Positions 1 to 5,723 of a stretch of DNA of 8,919 nt are shown here, in pieces (positions within the stretch are counted from its first letter, which is position 1; each line of letters starts with the position of its first letter). The notes under the pieces were generated by a model that was not told the origin of the DNA, ran no database searches, and worked only from the letters and a program-made list of their open reading frames with translations. The translations under genes and the position numbers were made by a program. The DNA is from Clostridia bacterium (GTDB lineage Bacteria > Bacillota > Clostridia > CAKSNL01 > HGM11501). The stretch is from NCBI GenBank assembly GCA_030535815.1, contig JAUNRD010000053.1, forward strand, positions 1-8,919, written 5' to 3'.

Positions 1-380
1 CTCGGAATCTGTAAATGCTCAATCTTACCGGCAAGCTGCTTAGACAAAACAGGGAATCCGTATGTGTTAAGGACTTGATGGAAATTCATGTCAGGCTTTA
101 TAGGTATTACTCCAAGATCACGATGAATTTTCTGTATGGATGGATCCTCAAGCGATGAAACTGAGATACCATCGCAATCTCCCAGAATGGATCTTACGAA
201 GATCAGTAAAACGATAGAATCAAGGCCGCCAACAGAAACGGCATAATTCTTACCGGCATCTGCACATATTTCTGTCCATTCAAGGATTTTAGCCGTTGCA
301 TGGTCAATCTTGTCTTCGTATGACATTTGGTTATAATAAGCATTCCGTTCAATGATTTCGTTTTTTTCTTCGTCAGTCAT
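1..380 (-). CDS. PAPS-reductase-like PP-loop protein, N-terminal part
   Basis: This gene runs off the left edge; 126 residues are visible. It resembles phage members of the phosphoadenosine phosphosulfate reductase family, PP-loop enzymes that activate with ATP. Landmarks: a helical lead (residues 1-43), the PP-loop region YAVSVGGLDSIVLL (46-59), a second part SSLEDPSIQKIHRD (75-88) where relatives have an NTGLEYPEI-like segment, and PDMNFHQVLNTYGFPVLSKQ (96-115), a well-kept family stretch. The usual SGGKDS is here VGGLDS, lacking the Ser and Lys. The start overlaps the Lar-like stop by 8 bases, and only a weak AAAAGG precedes it. Possible roles are DndC-like or tRNA-like thiolation chemistry, or a regulatory remnant; not decidable here. 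Confidence 0.75.
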   Translation of the reverse strand, partial: MTDEEKNEIIERNAYYNQMSYEDKIDHATAKILEWTEICADAGKNYAVSVGGLDSIVLLIFVRSILGDCDGISVSSLEDPSIQKIHRDLGVIPIKPDMNFHQVLNTYGFPVLSKQLAGKIEHLQIP

Positions 381-561
381 CCTTTTCATTTACTCTTGTA
401 TTCCATGCCATGATTGCGGCATCCTCCTTTCTTTCAGCTTTACTGAGGTACTTTGATATTAAACCGCTTGTAGCAAAGCAGTCTTTACATCTCACCCGGG
501 ACGTGCATTTATCTATAGCGATGTTATACGATCCACAAAACGGACACGGTTTAACATCCAT
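373..561 (-). CDS. Lar-like zinc-ribbon protein, 62 aa
   Basis: Resembles the Lar (restriction alleviation) family of small phage and prophage proteins. It has the two-knuckle pattern KPCPFCGS (Cys6, Cys9) and RVRCKDCFA (Cys25, Cys28), ending in the family-typical AIMAWNTR (49-56). I chose the ATG at 561 because AAAGGAGGG precedes it and the CPFCG motif then lies near the N-terminus as usual; a longer frame starting upstream with TTG would add a hydrophobic stretch without support. In the Rac prophage, Lar modulates type I restriction; many relatives carrying only the zinc ribbon have no tested role. The end overlaps the PP-loop gene by 8 bases. Confidence 0.75.
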   Translation of the reverse strand: MDVKPCPFCGSYNIAIDKCTSRVRCKDCFATSGLISKYLSKAERKEDAAIMAWNTRVNEKDD

Positions 562-697
562 CTGCTTCCCTCCTTTCCGGGACAGCCCCCAATCTTCCAC
601 AAGATATAGTAAAAAGCTCGTTATTATGTGTGATATTGCCAAAAAGATGTATTTCCATCTTAGTTGATAAGTTGCTTTTTGGAGCTGTCCCTTGAAT
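562..697 (-). other. 136-base gap with a long-range inverted repeat
   Basis: This gap lies between the zinc protein and the Lar-like gene. GGGACAGC (579-586) followed by CCCCAA complements GCTGTCCC (684-691) preceded by TTTGGA, giving about 13 pairs with one wobble and one bulge in the minus-strand RNA. The loop is about 90 bases. The downstream arm lies directly before the AAGGAGGG ribosome binding site of the Lar-like gene. A structured leader or small RNA is possible; no good gene was found inside. Confidence 0.45.
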
Positions 698-1063
698 CTA
701 AAACTTTAAAGTAAACGCTCTTGGCTTCCCCCTGTGCCTGTCGGGGTCAGCTTTATATTTTGTGCAAGCCTCTCCGGGACATCCCCGTCTTTGGCCTGTC
801 TTCAAGATATAGTCGCAGATCCATGCGCCCGCATTGTAAGCCCCATACTTGCATTTTTTCTTAACGGACTCTGTACACCTGACCGCATTCGGATCCGTTA
901 TGACGATAGGCTTGACAGGTTTCTTTGTCTTCCTGTGCGTCCTTGCCCATTCCGCCGATATCTGCCTCTTGCCTTCCTTGTGACAGGAGAAGGAGCAATA
1001 ACAGGCTTTATGCTGATTACTTTCGAAGGTCTTTCCGCAAATCCTGCATGTTTTTTCACTCAT
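698..1063 (-). CDS. Cysteine-rich zinc-binding phage protein, 121 aa
   Basis: Two probable zinc sites are visible. The N-terminal one has Cys6-x2-Cys9 (CRICGKTF) and Cys21-x-Cys23-x3-Cys27 (CYCSFSC), like a treble-clef or zinc-ribbon knuckle. After a basic linker (RTHRKTKKPVKP, 41-52) comes a second set: Cys63, Cys71, Cys83, Cys95 and Cys100, in RCTESVKKKC, AWICDYILKTGQRRGCPGEAC. The C-terminal set resembles a small domain found in Firmicute phage proteins, judged from memory. The basic linker and fingers suggest nucleic-acid binding. The start overlaps the previous gene by ATGA. No catalytic motif is seen, and a transcription-factor or nuclease-like HNH role is not supported. Confidence 0.75.
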   Translation of the reverse strand: MSEKTCRICGKTFESNQHKACYCSFSCHKEGKRQISAEWARTHRKTKKPVKPIVITDPNAVRCTESVKKKCKYGAYNAGAWICDYILKTGQRRGCPGEACTKYKADPDRHRGKPRAFTLKF

Positions 1064-1299
1064 ATCGGCTTGCCCTCCAGTTCCAGGCAGTGGATGATCT
1101 TAAACAGATAATCAAAGATATTTGTCAGCTGACTATCCATGTCCTTGGATTTTGCCCGGTCATTTATGCTGTGGCTCATGATGTTTTCATATAGATCCAT
1201 CAGCTTGGAAGTTGCCTGATCGTCTGGCGGTTTTCCTTTGTAAGTCTCAACAAAGCTCTTAATCGTTTCATAAATGTAAATCCATTGCTTAGAATTCAT
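1060..1299 (-). CDS. Small helical protein, 79 aa, unknown
   Basis: Not recognised. The product is mainly helical: MNSKQWIYIYETIKSFVETY, a turn at KGKPPDDQATSK, then LMDLYENIMSHSINDRAK and a final helix DSQLTNIFDYLFKIIHCLEL. It contains one Cys and has no clear membrane segment or DNA-binding motif. The start is supported by AAGGGGGA before the ATG. It is the first gene after the candidate origin and so probably the head of a separate transcript; a GGTTACC copy lies just upstream of its ribosome binding site. Its stop overlaps the next start by four bases (ATGA). Being first after the repeats, it is one candidate for a repeat-binding regulator, but this is only positional. Confidence 0.7.
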   Translation of the reverse strand: MNSKQWIYIYETIKSFVETYKGKPPDDQATSKLMDLYENIMSHSINDRAKSKDMDSQLTNIFDYLFKIIHCLELEGKPI

Positions 1300-1341
1300 A
1301 CCATCCCCCTTATGGTTACCGAAAATTATAAAAAGTTACAT

Positions 1342-1370
1342 TTTATACTATTTTTTGGTAACCGTTGAAA
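1342..1370 (-). promoter_or_regulatory. Possible promoter of the post-origin operon
   Basis: On the minus strand TATAAA (1342-1347) could be a -10 box and TTTCAA (1365-1370) a weak -35 box, with 17 bases between. The spacer contains one GGTTACC copy (1357-1363 region), and another lies downstream near the ribosome binding site (1314-1320). A protein binding these repeats could therefore shut the promoter. A second -10-like TATAAT lies at 1325-1330 without a good -35. The match is modest. Confidence 0.3.
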
Positions 1371-1399
1371 GCCTTTTGTTTACTACGTTTGCGGTACTC

Positions 1400-1422
1400 G
1401 GTTACCGAGTTACCAAGTTACC
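1400..1422 (+). repeat. Left iteron cluster, three GTTACC direct repeats
   Basis: Three GTTACC hexamers start at 1401, 1409 and 1417, exactly 8 bases apart, with spacers GA and AA. The last two, GTTACCAAGTTACC (1409-1422), are the perfect inverted complement of 1526-1539 in the right cluster. Confidence 0.85.
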
Positions 1423-1430
1423 AACGATTT

Positions 1431-1520
1431 TCTATATAGAAAAATATATTTTTACACACATATTTGTTTATAAATTCTTTATAAATGTGTGTGGTGTTTT
1501 TTTATTTATATATATAGAAA
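1431..1520. repeat. AT-rich core with inverted repeat and twin TTTATAAA boxes
   Basis: Between the iteron clusters the DNA is almost all A and T. ACACACAT (1454-1461) pairs with ATGTGTGT (1485-1492), enclosing two self-complementary TTTATAAA boxes (1467-1474 and 1478-1485). TATATAGAAA occurs on both sides (from 1433 and from about 1511). This fits an easily melted unwinding element or a cruciform. Confidence 0.65.
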
Positions 1521-1525
1521 CGCTC

Positions 1526-1556
1526 GGTAACTTGGTAACCTTGGTAACCGGTAACC
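1526..1556 (-). repeat. Right iteron cluster, four GGTAAC repeats
   Basis: Four GGTAAC hexamers start at 1526, 1534, 1543 and 1550 (spacing 8, 9 and 7 bases), in opposite orientation to the left cluster. The last three read GGTAACC, and the array runs right up to the stop codon of the DUF927 gene. Confidence 0.85.
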
Positions 1557-3443
1557 TTAACTGAACACATTTTCTATATTTTGTTCAGTTTTTAAGATAA
1601 AATCATCATTATCGTCTTTCTGCCTTAACCTTATACAGACGCACCGCTTTGAAAGCCCGTCAATTTTCTTAACTATCGTTGTCCTTCCGTTCTGGGCTTG
1701 AATAATACTGTTTTCATCGGCCCATTTCATGAATGACTTATACGAAAAACCTCCTGCCTCGCACAGCTCCTTAAATGCCTGGACATATATAATGGCATAT
1801 TCGTCATCTTCAATAATGCCCCATTGCTCAGCTTTGACATCTGAATTAAACCTTTGGTTTTGGTTCATATAGATTTTGTCCAGTATGTACTGATAGCACC
1901 GCTCATTGTCCGAGACCTCTTCACGATCCATTAACAGTTCTTTAGCCTTTTCCATGTTTATATATTTCTTATCCATGAAAATATAATCTGTCGCTATCTT
2001 GTCAGCCGTCAGGATCACGGAGACAGCAATAGCCTGCTTCTGCATCTTGTCCGTGGAATAAAGCTCTGACAGAAAACCGTTGTAAATCTCTAACAGCTTA
2101 CCCTCCGGCATTTCCTTGATCGCATTTACAAACAACCTTCCGGCAAAGCCATAATTCTTTTTAAGGATATCCGCTGTTTTCTGAGGGTCTTTGTAGACAT
2201 TGGGCTTACATTCGACCTCTATAATCCTGTTGATAGCACCGCCCTGGTTGGCATAGCTGTTCAAAGGCCTCTCCCCGTTGCTCAGAATGCAGTTCTTCCA
2301 TCGGTTTTCCCTGTTGATGCCAAGCTCCTTGTTGGAACGGCTCTTTCCCTTGCCTGAGCATAGGTCATAGATCACGACCTCGAAGTTGTCCCGGATCCGT
2401 GCGGATGTCTTGCTTGTATCGTCCAATATCATCGGCAGATGGTTCAACATGTCAGCTTTAGCCTCCAGCGCAACATCCGTAGTCTTAAAGTCCCCTATGT
2501 ATTGCGATTCATCGGGATTAGCCCACACAGAGGCGGCAAGCATGAGCGTCACCGTCTTACCGCCCTCAGTCTCTCCCCATAGATCAACAAAGAATGGGAG
2601 ACCGTTGAGCCTGTCGATCAGGACGCTTGCAAAGGAAGAGGCAAGCATAATACTGATCTCGTTCCTGCCTGTGGCTCTCAGCTGTTTAACATGGTTTAAC
2701 CAGATATCCGCATCCCCTTTTTCATGAATAGACTCAAACAATGTCTTAAAGCGGTTATCGCCGTCAAATAGGATATTGCCGTCATACGGGATAAAGTCTT
2801 TCCCGTGCCACCCAAGCTTGGCAGTGGAATTCTGAACGGGGATGATCTTCTCGTTGTAATTCTCGATATCTGACAGATACCTTACCAACGCCCTGGCATT
2901 CTCGGATGTGACAAGGATCCCCATATCTGACAAGGCCGTGATCCTGCTTGCCGTTGCCACTACGCTTTTTGCAACTTTGACGGTATTCCATCTGTTGTTA
3001 CGATAATAAGCAAGCTGTAGCTGTTCCTGCCCGGTCTCCAGATTCTTCAGCCGTTCAATCGGCAGTATTGGATGATAACAGGCGATAATCTCGCCTTTAT
3101 CTGAATACATCTTTACTCCGTTCATGTTGGCGATCCACATTCCGCAGTACATTTCGTGCCCGTCATCGAAGTATGCAAAATCCGTATAATTGCTTTCCGG
3201 GTTCTTCTTTTTCCCTTTAGCCTCTTTGAGAGTGCTTTCCCATGCCTTTACCATCCTACAAAAGTCTTTTAGTATATGTTGTTTCCTTACAGTCGGATAT
3301 ATCTTTTCATCAAGCTCCCTCGCCCTGGCTTGAAAGTCCACAAGTAGCCTTGCCCGTACAATCGTATCCTGCTCCATAAAAATGGATTCCATAGCGCCAT
3401 CGCTAAGTATTGAATTTTCATCATAATCTGCTGGTAGTCCCAT
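1557..3443 (-). CDS. DUF927-family replication NTPase/helicase, 628 aa
   Basis: The largest gene here, and a likely replicative helicase. Residues about 85-380 match the DUF927 plan seen in phage and mobile-element replication proteins: NESxYTDFA-like start, KLGWHGKDFIPYD (209-221), then the P-loop GETEGGKTVTL (290-300) after LPFFVDLW. Walker B is LPMILDD (336-342), the sensor segment CILSNGERPL (385-394), and a candidate arginine finger lies in GGAINRIIEVE (401-411). The N-terminal 80 residues are helical; the C-terminal third (about 480-628) looks like DNA-binding or interaction helices, without a separate primase core. No strong ribosome binding site is visible (GGGA only), so translation is probably coupled to the overlapping CHC2 gene. 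The stop abuts the origin-like repeat array. Confidence 0.88.
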   Translation of the reverse strand: MGLPADYDENSILSDGAMESIFMEQDTIVRARLLVDFQARARELDEKIYPTVRKQHILKDFCRMVKAWESTLKEAKGKKKNPESNYTDFAYFDDGHEMYCGMWIANMNGVKMYSDKGEIIACYHPILPIERLKNLETGQEQLQLAYYRNNRWNTVKVAKSVVATASRITALSDMGILVTSENARALVRYLSDIENYNEKIIPVQNSTAKLGWHGKDFIPYDGNILFDGDNRFKTLFESIHEKGDADIWLNHVKQLRATGRNEISIMLASSFASVLIDRLNGLPFFVDLWGETEGGKTVTLMLAASVWANPDESQYIGDFKTTDVALEAKADMLNHLPMILDDTSKTSARIRDNFEVVIYDLCSGKGKSRSNKELGINRENRWKNCILSNGERPLNSYANQGGAINRIIEVECKPNVYKDPQKTADILKKNYGFAGRLFVNAIKEMPEGKLLEIYNGFLSELYSTDKMQKQAIAVSVILTADKIATDYIFMDKKYINMEKAKELLMDREEVSDNERCYQYILDKIYMNQNQRFNSDVKAEQWGIIEDDEYAIIYVQAFKELCEAGGFSYKSFMKWADENSIIQAQNGRTTIVKKIDGLSKRCVCIRLRQKDDNDDFILKTEQNIENVFS

Positions 3444-3933
3444 TATTTATCTTTTCCCACTCTCTATCTAATATCTCAGCTTTATATCTGAGATACTCAA
3501 TATCTTTCACACAGTAGCACCAATTATCAGAATATGGCTCAAAAAGCTGTTCGCCTTTCATAAAGAAATGTAAGTCCCGATAGGTTTCATCTATCTCCTT
3601 TTTCAGCTTTTCAAGCTTGATCTGTTTGGTTTCCTTCCTTTTTTGGTTCCGCAGGATCCTCACATTTGCCAGATTATCGTTATGGCTATAGTCACCGCCT
3701 AAGATATGGAAGGCAGTCTTAAAGTCACAATTCTCGATATTCTGGACAAAAGTGAAGATATCTCCTGATTTTTCGCAACCAAAACAATAAAAGCTGTCAT
3801 TGTAGATTTTCATTGAAGCGGTTTTCTCGGTATGAAACGGGCATTTGCAGAACCCTCTCCGATTAATATGGATCCCATATCTTTCGACCGCCTCCCTCAT
3901 GGATACGGATTCTTTAATCTGTTCTTTCGTCAT
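3421..3933 (-). CDS. CHC2 zinc-finger primase-like protein, 170 aa
   Basis: A primase-type DNA-binding protein. Residues about 1-60 form the DnaG-like CHC2 zinc finger: SMREAVERYGIHINRRGFCK, then Cys31-x2-His34 in CPFHTEKTASM and Cys50-x2-Cys53 in FYCFGCEKSGD. The following helix IFTFVQNIENCDFKTAFHIL is also typical. After about residue 80 the protein is a charged helical region, with no TOPRIM core, no DnaG catalytic motif and no helicase motif. It is therefore a stand-alone template-recognition piece, not a whole primase. A GGAGA sits before the ATG. The end overlaps the DUF927 gene by 23 bases, so the two products are likely made together and act together in helicase loading or priming. 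Confidence 0.88.
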   Translation of the reverse strand: MTKEQIKESVSMREAVERYGIHINRRGFCKCPFHTEKTASMKIYNDSFYCFGCEKSGDIFTFVQNIENCDFKTAFHILGGDYSHNDNLANVRILRNQKRKETKQIKLEKLKKEIDETYRDLHFFMKGEQLFEPYSDNWCYCVKDIEYLRYKAEILDREWEKINNGTTSRL

Positions 3934-4417
3934 CGCTTAAAATCTCCAAGATACGCTGCCCGGTCTCGCTCTTTGAACAGAATTCAAAGCGCACACCATA
4001 TTTCCGTTCGATGGTTGATAGGATCTTATAAAGCGTCTCCCCTGTGACAGCCTTAGTCTTGACATCAGTCCATCGACCATTTACATCGATCCGCTTTATT
4101 CCTCTCGGGTTTTTCCAGAAAATGACATCTTCAAGGCTTGTAATGCCATCCCCATGCTCTACCAGGAAAACAATCTGTATGTCGTTATTGTTCGCCCTTT
4201 TGATCTCGTTCGTAAACCGCTCATGATCCTGACATACATTACTGCATACCTCTGTCAGATTCTGCTTGCGGTCAACTATAAGGCGCGGATTGTCATAATT
4301 CATATAATCCCCGACAAAAAGCTTGCTAATAATATGCTTAACGCCCTGCCTGTCGAATTCCTTGATAATCTGTTGGATTGCCCTCGATTTTTCCCTGCTG
4401 TCAATTTGAATGATCAT
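3914..4417 (-). CDS. ERCC4/XPF-type structure-specific nuclease, 167 aa
   Basis: A single-domain nuclease of the ERCC4 (XPF/Mus81) family, expected to cut branched DNA during recombination or replication. The active-site landmarks are in order: IDSREK (5-10), KLFVGDYM (32-39), LIVDRKQNLTEV (46-57, corresponding to the ERK-x3-D motif as VDRK), and HERFTNEIKRA (65-75), followed by the strand IQIVFLVEH. There is no helix-hairpin-helix DNA-binding tail or helicase domain, so it is the stand-alone phage form. The start has only a weak upstream site (GTAGGTG), with 9 bases after SSB. The end overlaps the primase-like gene by 20 bases. It probably takes the place of a RusA/RuvC-like resolvase. Confidence 0.85.
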   Translation of the reverse strand: MIIQIDSREKSRAIQQIIKEFDRQGVKHIISKLFVGDYMNYDNPRLIVDRKQNLTEVCSNVCQDHERFTNEIKRANNNDIQIVFLVEHGDGITSLEDVIFWKNPRGIKRIDVNGRWTDVKTKAVTGETLYKILSTIERKYGVRFEFCSKSETGQRILEILSDDERTD

Positions 4418-4426
4418 TTTTCACAC

Positions 4427-4837
4427 CTACGCAAATGGAAGTTCTTCCTCGGATCCTTTCGGGATGTCCATAAAATCATCGGACTTGTCGGCCGCTTTCC
4501 CGCCTCCTCCGTTTGAAGCATTGGCACTTTCCGCAAACTCCACGTTCTCAGCGACAACATCGGTTGTATAGACTTTGGAACCGTCCTCTTTCTCATATGA
4601 TCCTGTCTGGATCCTTCCTTCCACAACGATCCGCTTACCCTTTGAGAAATACTTCTCGATAAATTCCGCAGTCTTCCCGAACGCCACACAGCTGATAAAA
4701 TCTGCCGTCTGGTCGCTCCCTTCCTTCTTGTAACGCCTGTCACATGCCACCCTGAACTTGGCAACCGTCAAGCCTCCGTTCGTATACCTGATATCTGGAT
4801 CCGCAACAAGCCTGCCCATAAGCTCGACACAATTCAT
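4427..4837 (-). CDS. ssb: Single-stranded DNA-binding protein, 136 aa
   Basis: A phage SSB that coats single-stranded DNA during replication and annealing. The OB-fold domain occupies about residues 1-103, with the usual landmarks: LMGRLVADPDIRYT, GLTVAKFRVACDR, DFISCVAFGKTAEFIEKYF, KGKRIVVEGRIQTGSY and YTTDVVAENVEFAES. A short Gly/Ser linker leads to an acidic tip SEEELPFA. Canonical SSB tails end on Phe; here one Ala follows. The start ATG shares one base with the ERF stop, with GAAAGGGGGAGAAGG as ribosome binding site. The length is somewhat shorter than typical bacterial SSB because of the reduced linker. Confidence 0.95.
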   Translation of the reverse strand: MNCVELMGRLVADPDIRYTNGGLTVAKFRVACDRRYKKEGSDQTADFISCVAFGKTAEFIEKYFSKGKRIVVEGRIQTGSYEKEDGSKVYTTDVVAENVEFAESANASNGGGGKAADKSDDFMDIPKGSEEELPFA

Positions 4838-5526
4838 TATCCTTCTCCCCCTTTCTGGTTATCCTCTGCCTGTTTGGCTTTTATCTGCTTGATATTCTTC
4901 ACGGCATTGGCGTATTTCTTAGCCGTAAACTGCTTTAATCCCTCGACACCGTACAGCTTGCAAACGTACTCCTCCGATATTTCATGTTTTGTAAACATCG
5001 CCCTGAGCACCTCGATATCCTTTTCAGATATCAGCGCATCCTCTGCCGGATCCTGGCTACTGCCTTTCTTCGCTTTCTTGCTTTTAAGGTCTTCGCTATA
5101 GTTCTGATCAGGATCGTCCCCGGTAATAATCTTGTATGCCTTCAGAAGAGCATACTTGTCAGCATAGGTCATGGCCTTGCCCGGTGCTTTGTCCTGAGTG
5201 TCAACCCCATCGCCATAGGTGGTGATATCTATGTAGTCTTCGGGCTTGTCCATATCAACGAAGCGATAGACTGTGATAACCCTCATGAATTGCTGTTTGC
5301 TTTCGGTTCCGTCTTTCTTGACCGTGGTCAATACTGCGCTTTCTTCGATGTTGCGACTGAAAGGATAGCTGTAAATCCTGTGCTTTGCCTCGATAGGCTT
5401 GACCGCCGCCAAAACATCAGCTTCACCTACTGCCTTATATGACTGGCTCCCCCAGCCCACGTTTAGATTCTTCGCCACCGCCGTGATGTCTGCGGTGATG
5501 GCACTCATTTTTTCATAGATATTCAT
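4837..5526 (-). CDS. erf: ERF-family single-strand DNA annealing recombinase, 229 aa
   Basis: A phage recombinase that anneals complementary single strands, supporting genome circularisation and recombination-dependent replication. The ERF core spans about residues 1-145: VGEADVLAAVKPIEA (33-47), strand-rich TVKKDGTESKQQFMRVITVY, then the family signature TTYGDGVDTQDKAPGKAMTY (103-121) followed by ADKYALLKAYKIITGDDPD. The C-terminal part (about 146-229) is a Lys/Ala-rich linker followed by a small helical domain (ISEKDIEVLRAMFTKHEISE), which often contacts partner proteins. AGGAGGG sits before the start, inside the end of the previous gene. SSB starts on the last base of its stop, and an ERCC4-type nuclease follows, so these form a recombination module. 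Confidence 0.93.
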   Translation of the reverse strand: MNIYEKMSAITADITAVAKNLNVGWGSQSYKAVGEADVLAAVKPIEAKHRIYSYPFSRNIEESAVLTTVKKDGTESKQQFMRVITVYRFVDMDKPEDYIDITTYGDGVDTQDKAPGKAMTYADKYALLKAYKIITGDDPDQNYSEDLKSKKAKKGSSQDPAEDALISEKDIEVLRAMFTKHEISEEYVCKLYGVEGLKQFTAKKYANAVKNIKQIKAKQAEDNQKGGEG

Positions 5527-5723
5527 TCAGAACCCTCCTTTCCCTCAATCTCCACAAGCCCGTTCTCAAATGCCTGTCTCAGGATCATGCTTGCGGTTTT
5601 CTTTATGCTCCATCCGCTTTTAGCAGAATAGTTGCTCACATAAGCCAAGACTTCCGGATCAAGCTTTATACAGCCCTGGTTGTTTGCGGCTTTTTCATTG
5701 ACCGGAATAATGATCTTCTTCAT
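5523..5723 (-). CDS. Ribbon-helix-helix-like protein, 66 aa
   Basis: A likely small DNA-binding protein. After a basic start (MKKIIIPVNEK), the segment CIKLDPEVLAYVSNYSAKSG, continuing WSIKKTASMILRQAFENGL, follows the ribbon-helix-helix plan: a short strand at 18-21, helix 1 at 23-35 and helix 2 at 40-54. The acidic tail EIEGKEGSE follows. Such proteins work as dimers that insert a strand pair into the major groove, usually as repressors. The start is supported by AAAGGAGGG, the ATG shares one base with the previous stop, and the stop makes an ATGA overlap with the ERF gene. It may regulate the recombination genes that follow, but no operator is evident. Confidence 0.6.
   Translation of the reverse strand: MKKIIIPVNEKAANNQGCIKLDPEVLAYVSNYSAKSGWSIKKTASMILRQAFENGLVEIEGKEGSE

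Larger units (their letters stand above)
1300..1556. other. Candidate iteron-type replication origin (no gene)
   Basis: This 257-base stretch holds no credible gene. It contains nine copies of GTTACC or its complement GGTAAC: 1315, 1357, 1401, 1409, 1417, 1526, 1534, 1543 and 1550 (first base). I noticed only one other copy elsewhere, at 6974. Two clusters in opposite orientation flank about 100 bases of very AT-rich DNA with a hairpin. The layout (initiator-type repeats, an AT-rich unwinding element, directly beside the helicase gene) is that of an iteron origin. An alternative is an operator or partition site. No initiator protein bound to these repeats can be named from the sequence. Confidence 0.6.

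Noticed and set aside
562..642. Upstream extension of the Lar-like protein with a hydrophobic stretch (AISHIITSFLLYLV)
   Set aside because: It would need a TTG start without a good ribosome binding site, while the internal ATG at 561 has AAAGGAGGG and gives the usual CPFCG position.
551..658. 35-aa minus-strand frame starting MEIHLFGNITHNNELF
   Set aside because: It has no ribosome binding site, overlaps the Lar-like start and covers the inverted-repeat arm; composition is not convincing.
734..1194. Plus-strand open frames across the zinc-protein region, and others of this kind over the minus-strand genes
   Set aside because: No ribosome binding sites, Ser/Phe/Arg-rich antisense composition, and every one lies opposite a well-supported minus-strand gene.
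1454..1510. Rho-independent terminator after the helicase gene
   Set aside because: The hairpin is AT/GT-rich with no GC-rich stem, and on the transcribed minus strand no U tract directly follows it; it fits an origin core better.
1400..1556. CRISPR array reading of the GTTACC repeats
   Set aside because: Units are 6-8 bases with 1-3 base spacers, and inverted in two clusters; no CRISPR-like repeat and spacer lengths.
1355..1564. Plus-strand 69-aa frame across the origin-like region
   Set aside because: It arises from AT-rich sequence giving Phe/Ile/Tyr codons, with no ribosome binding site; the repeat array explains the stretch better.
4414..4764. Minus-strand frame overlapping SSB (PSSGWHVTGV start), Arg/Ser-rich
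   Set aside because: It is a shadow of the clearly conserved SSB frame.
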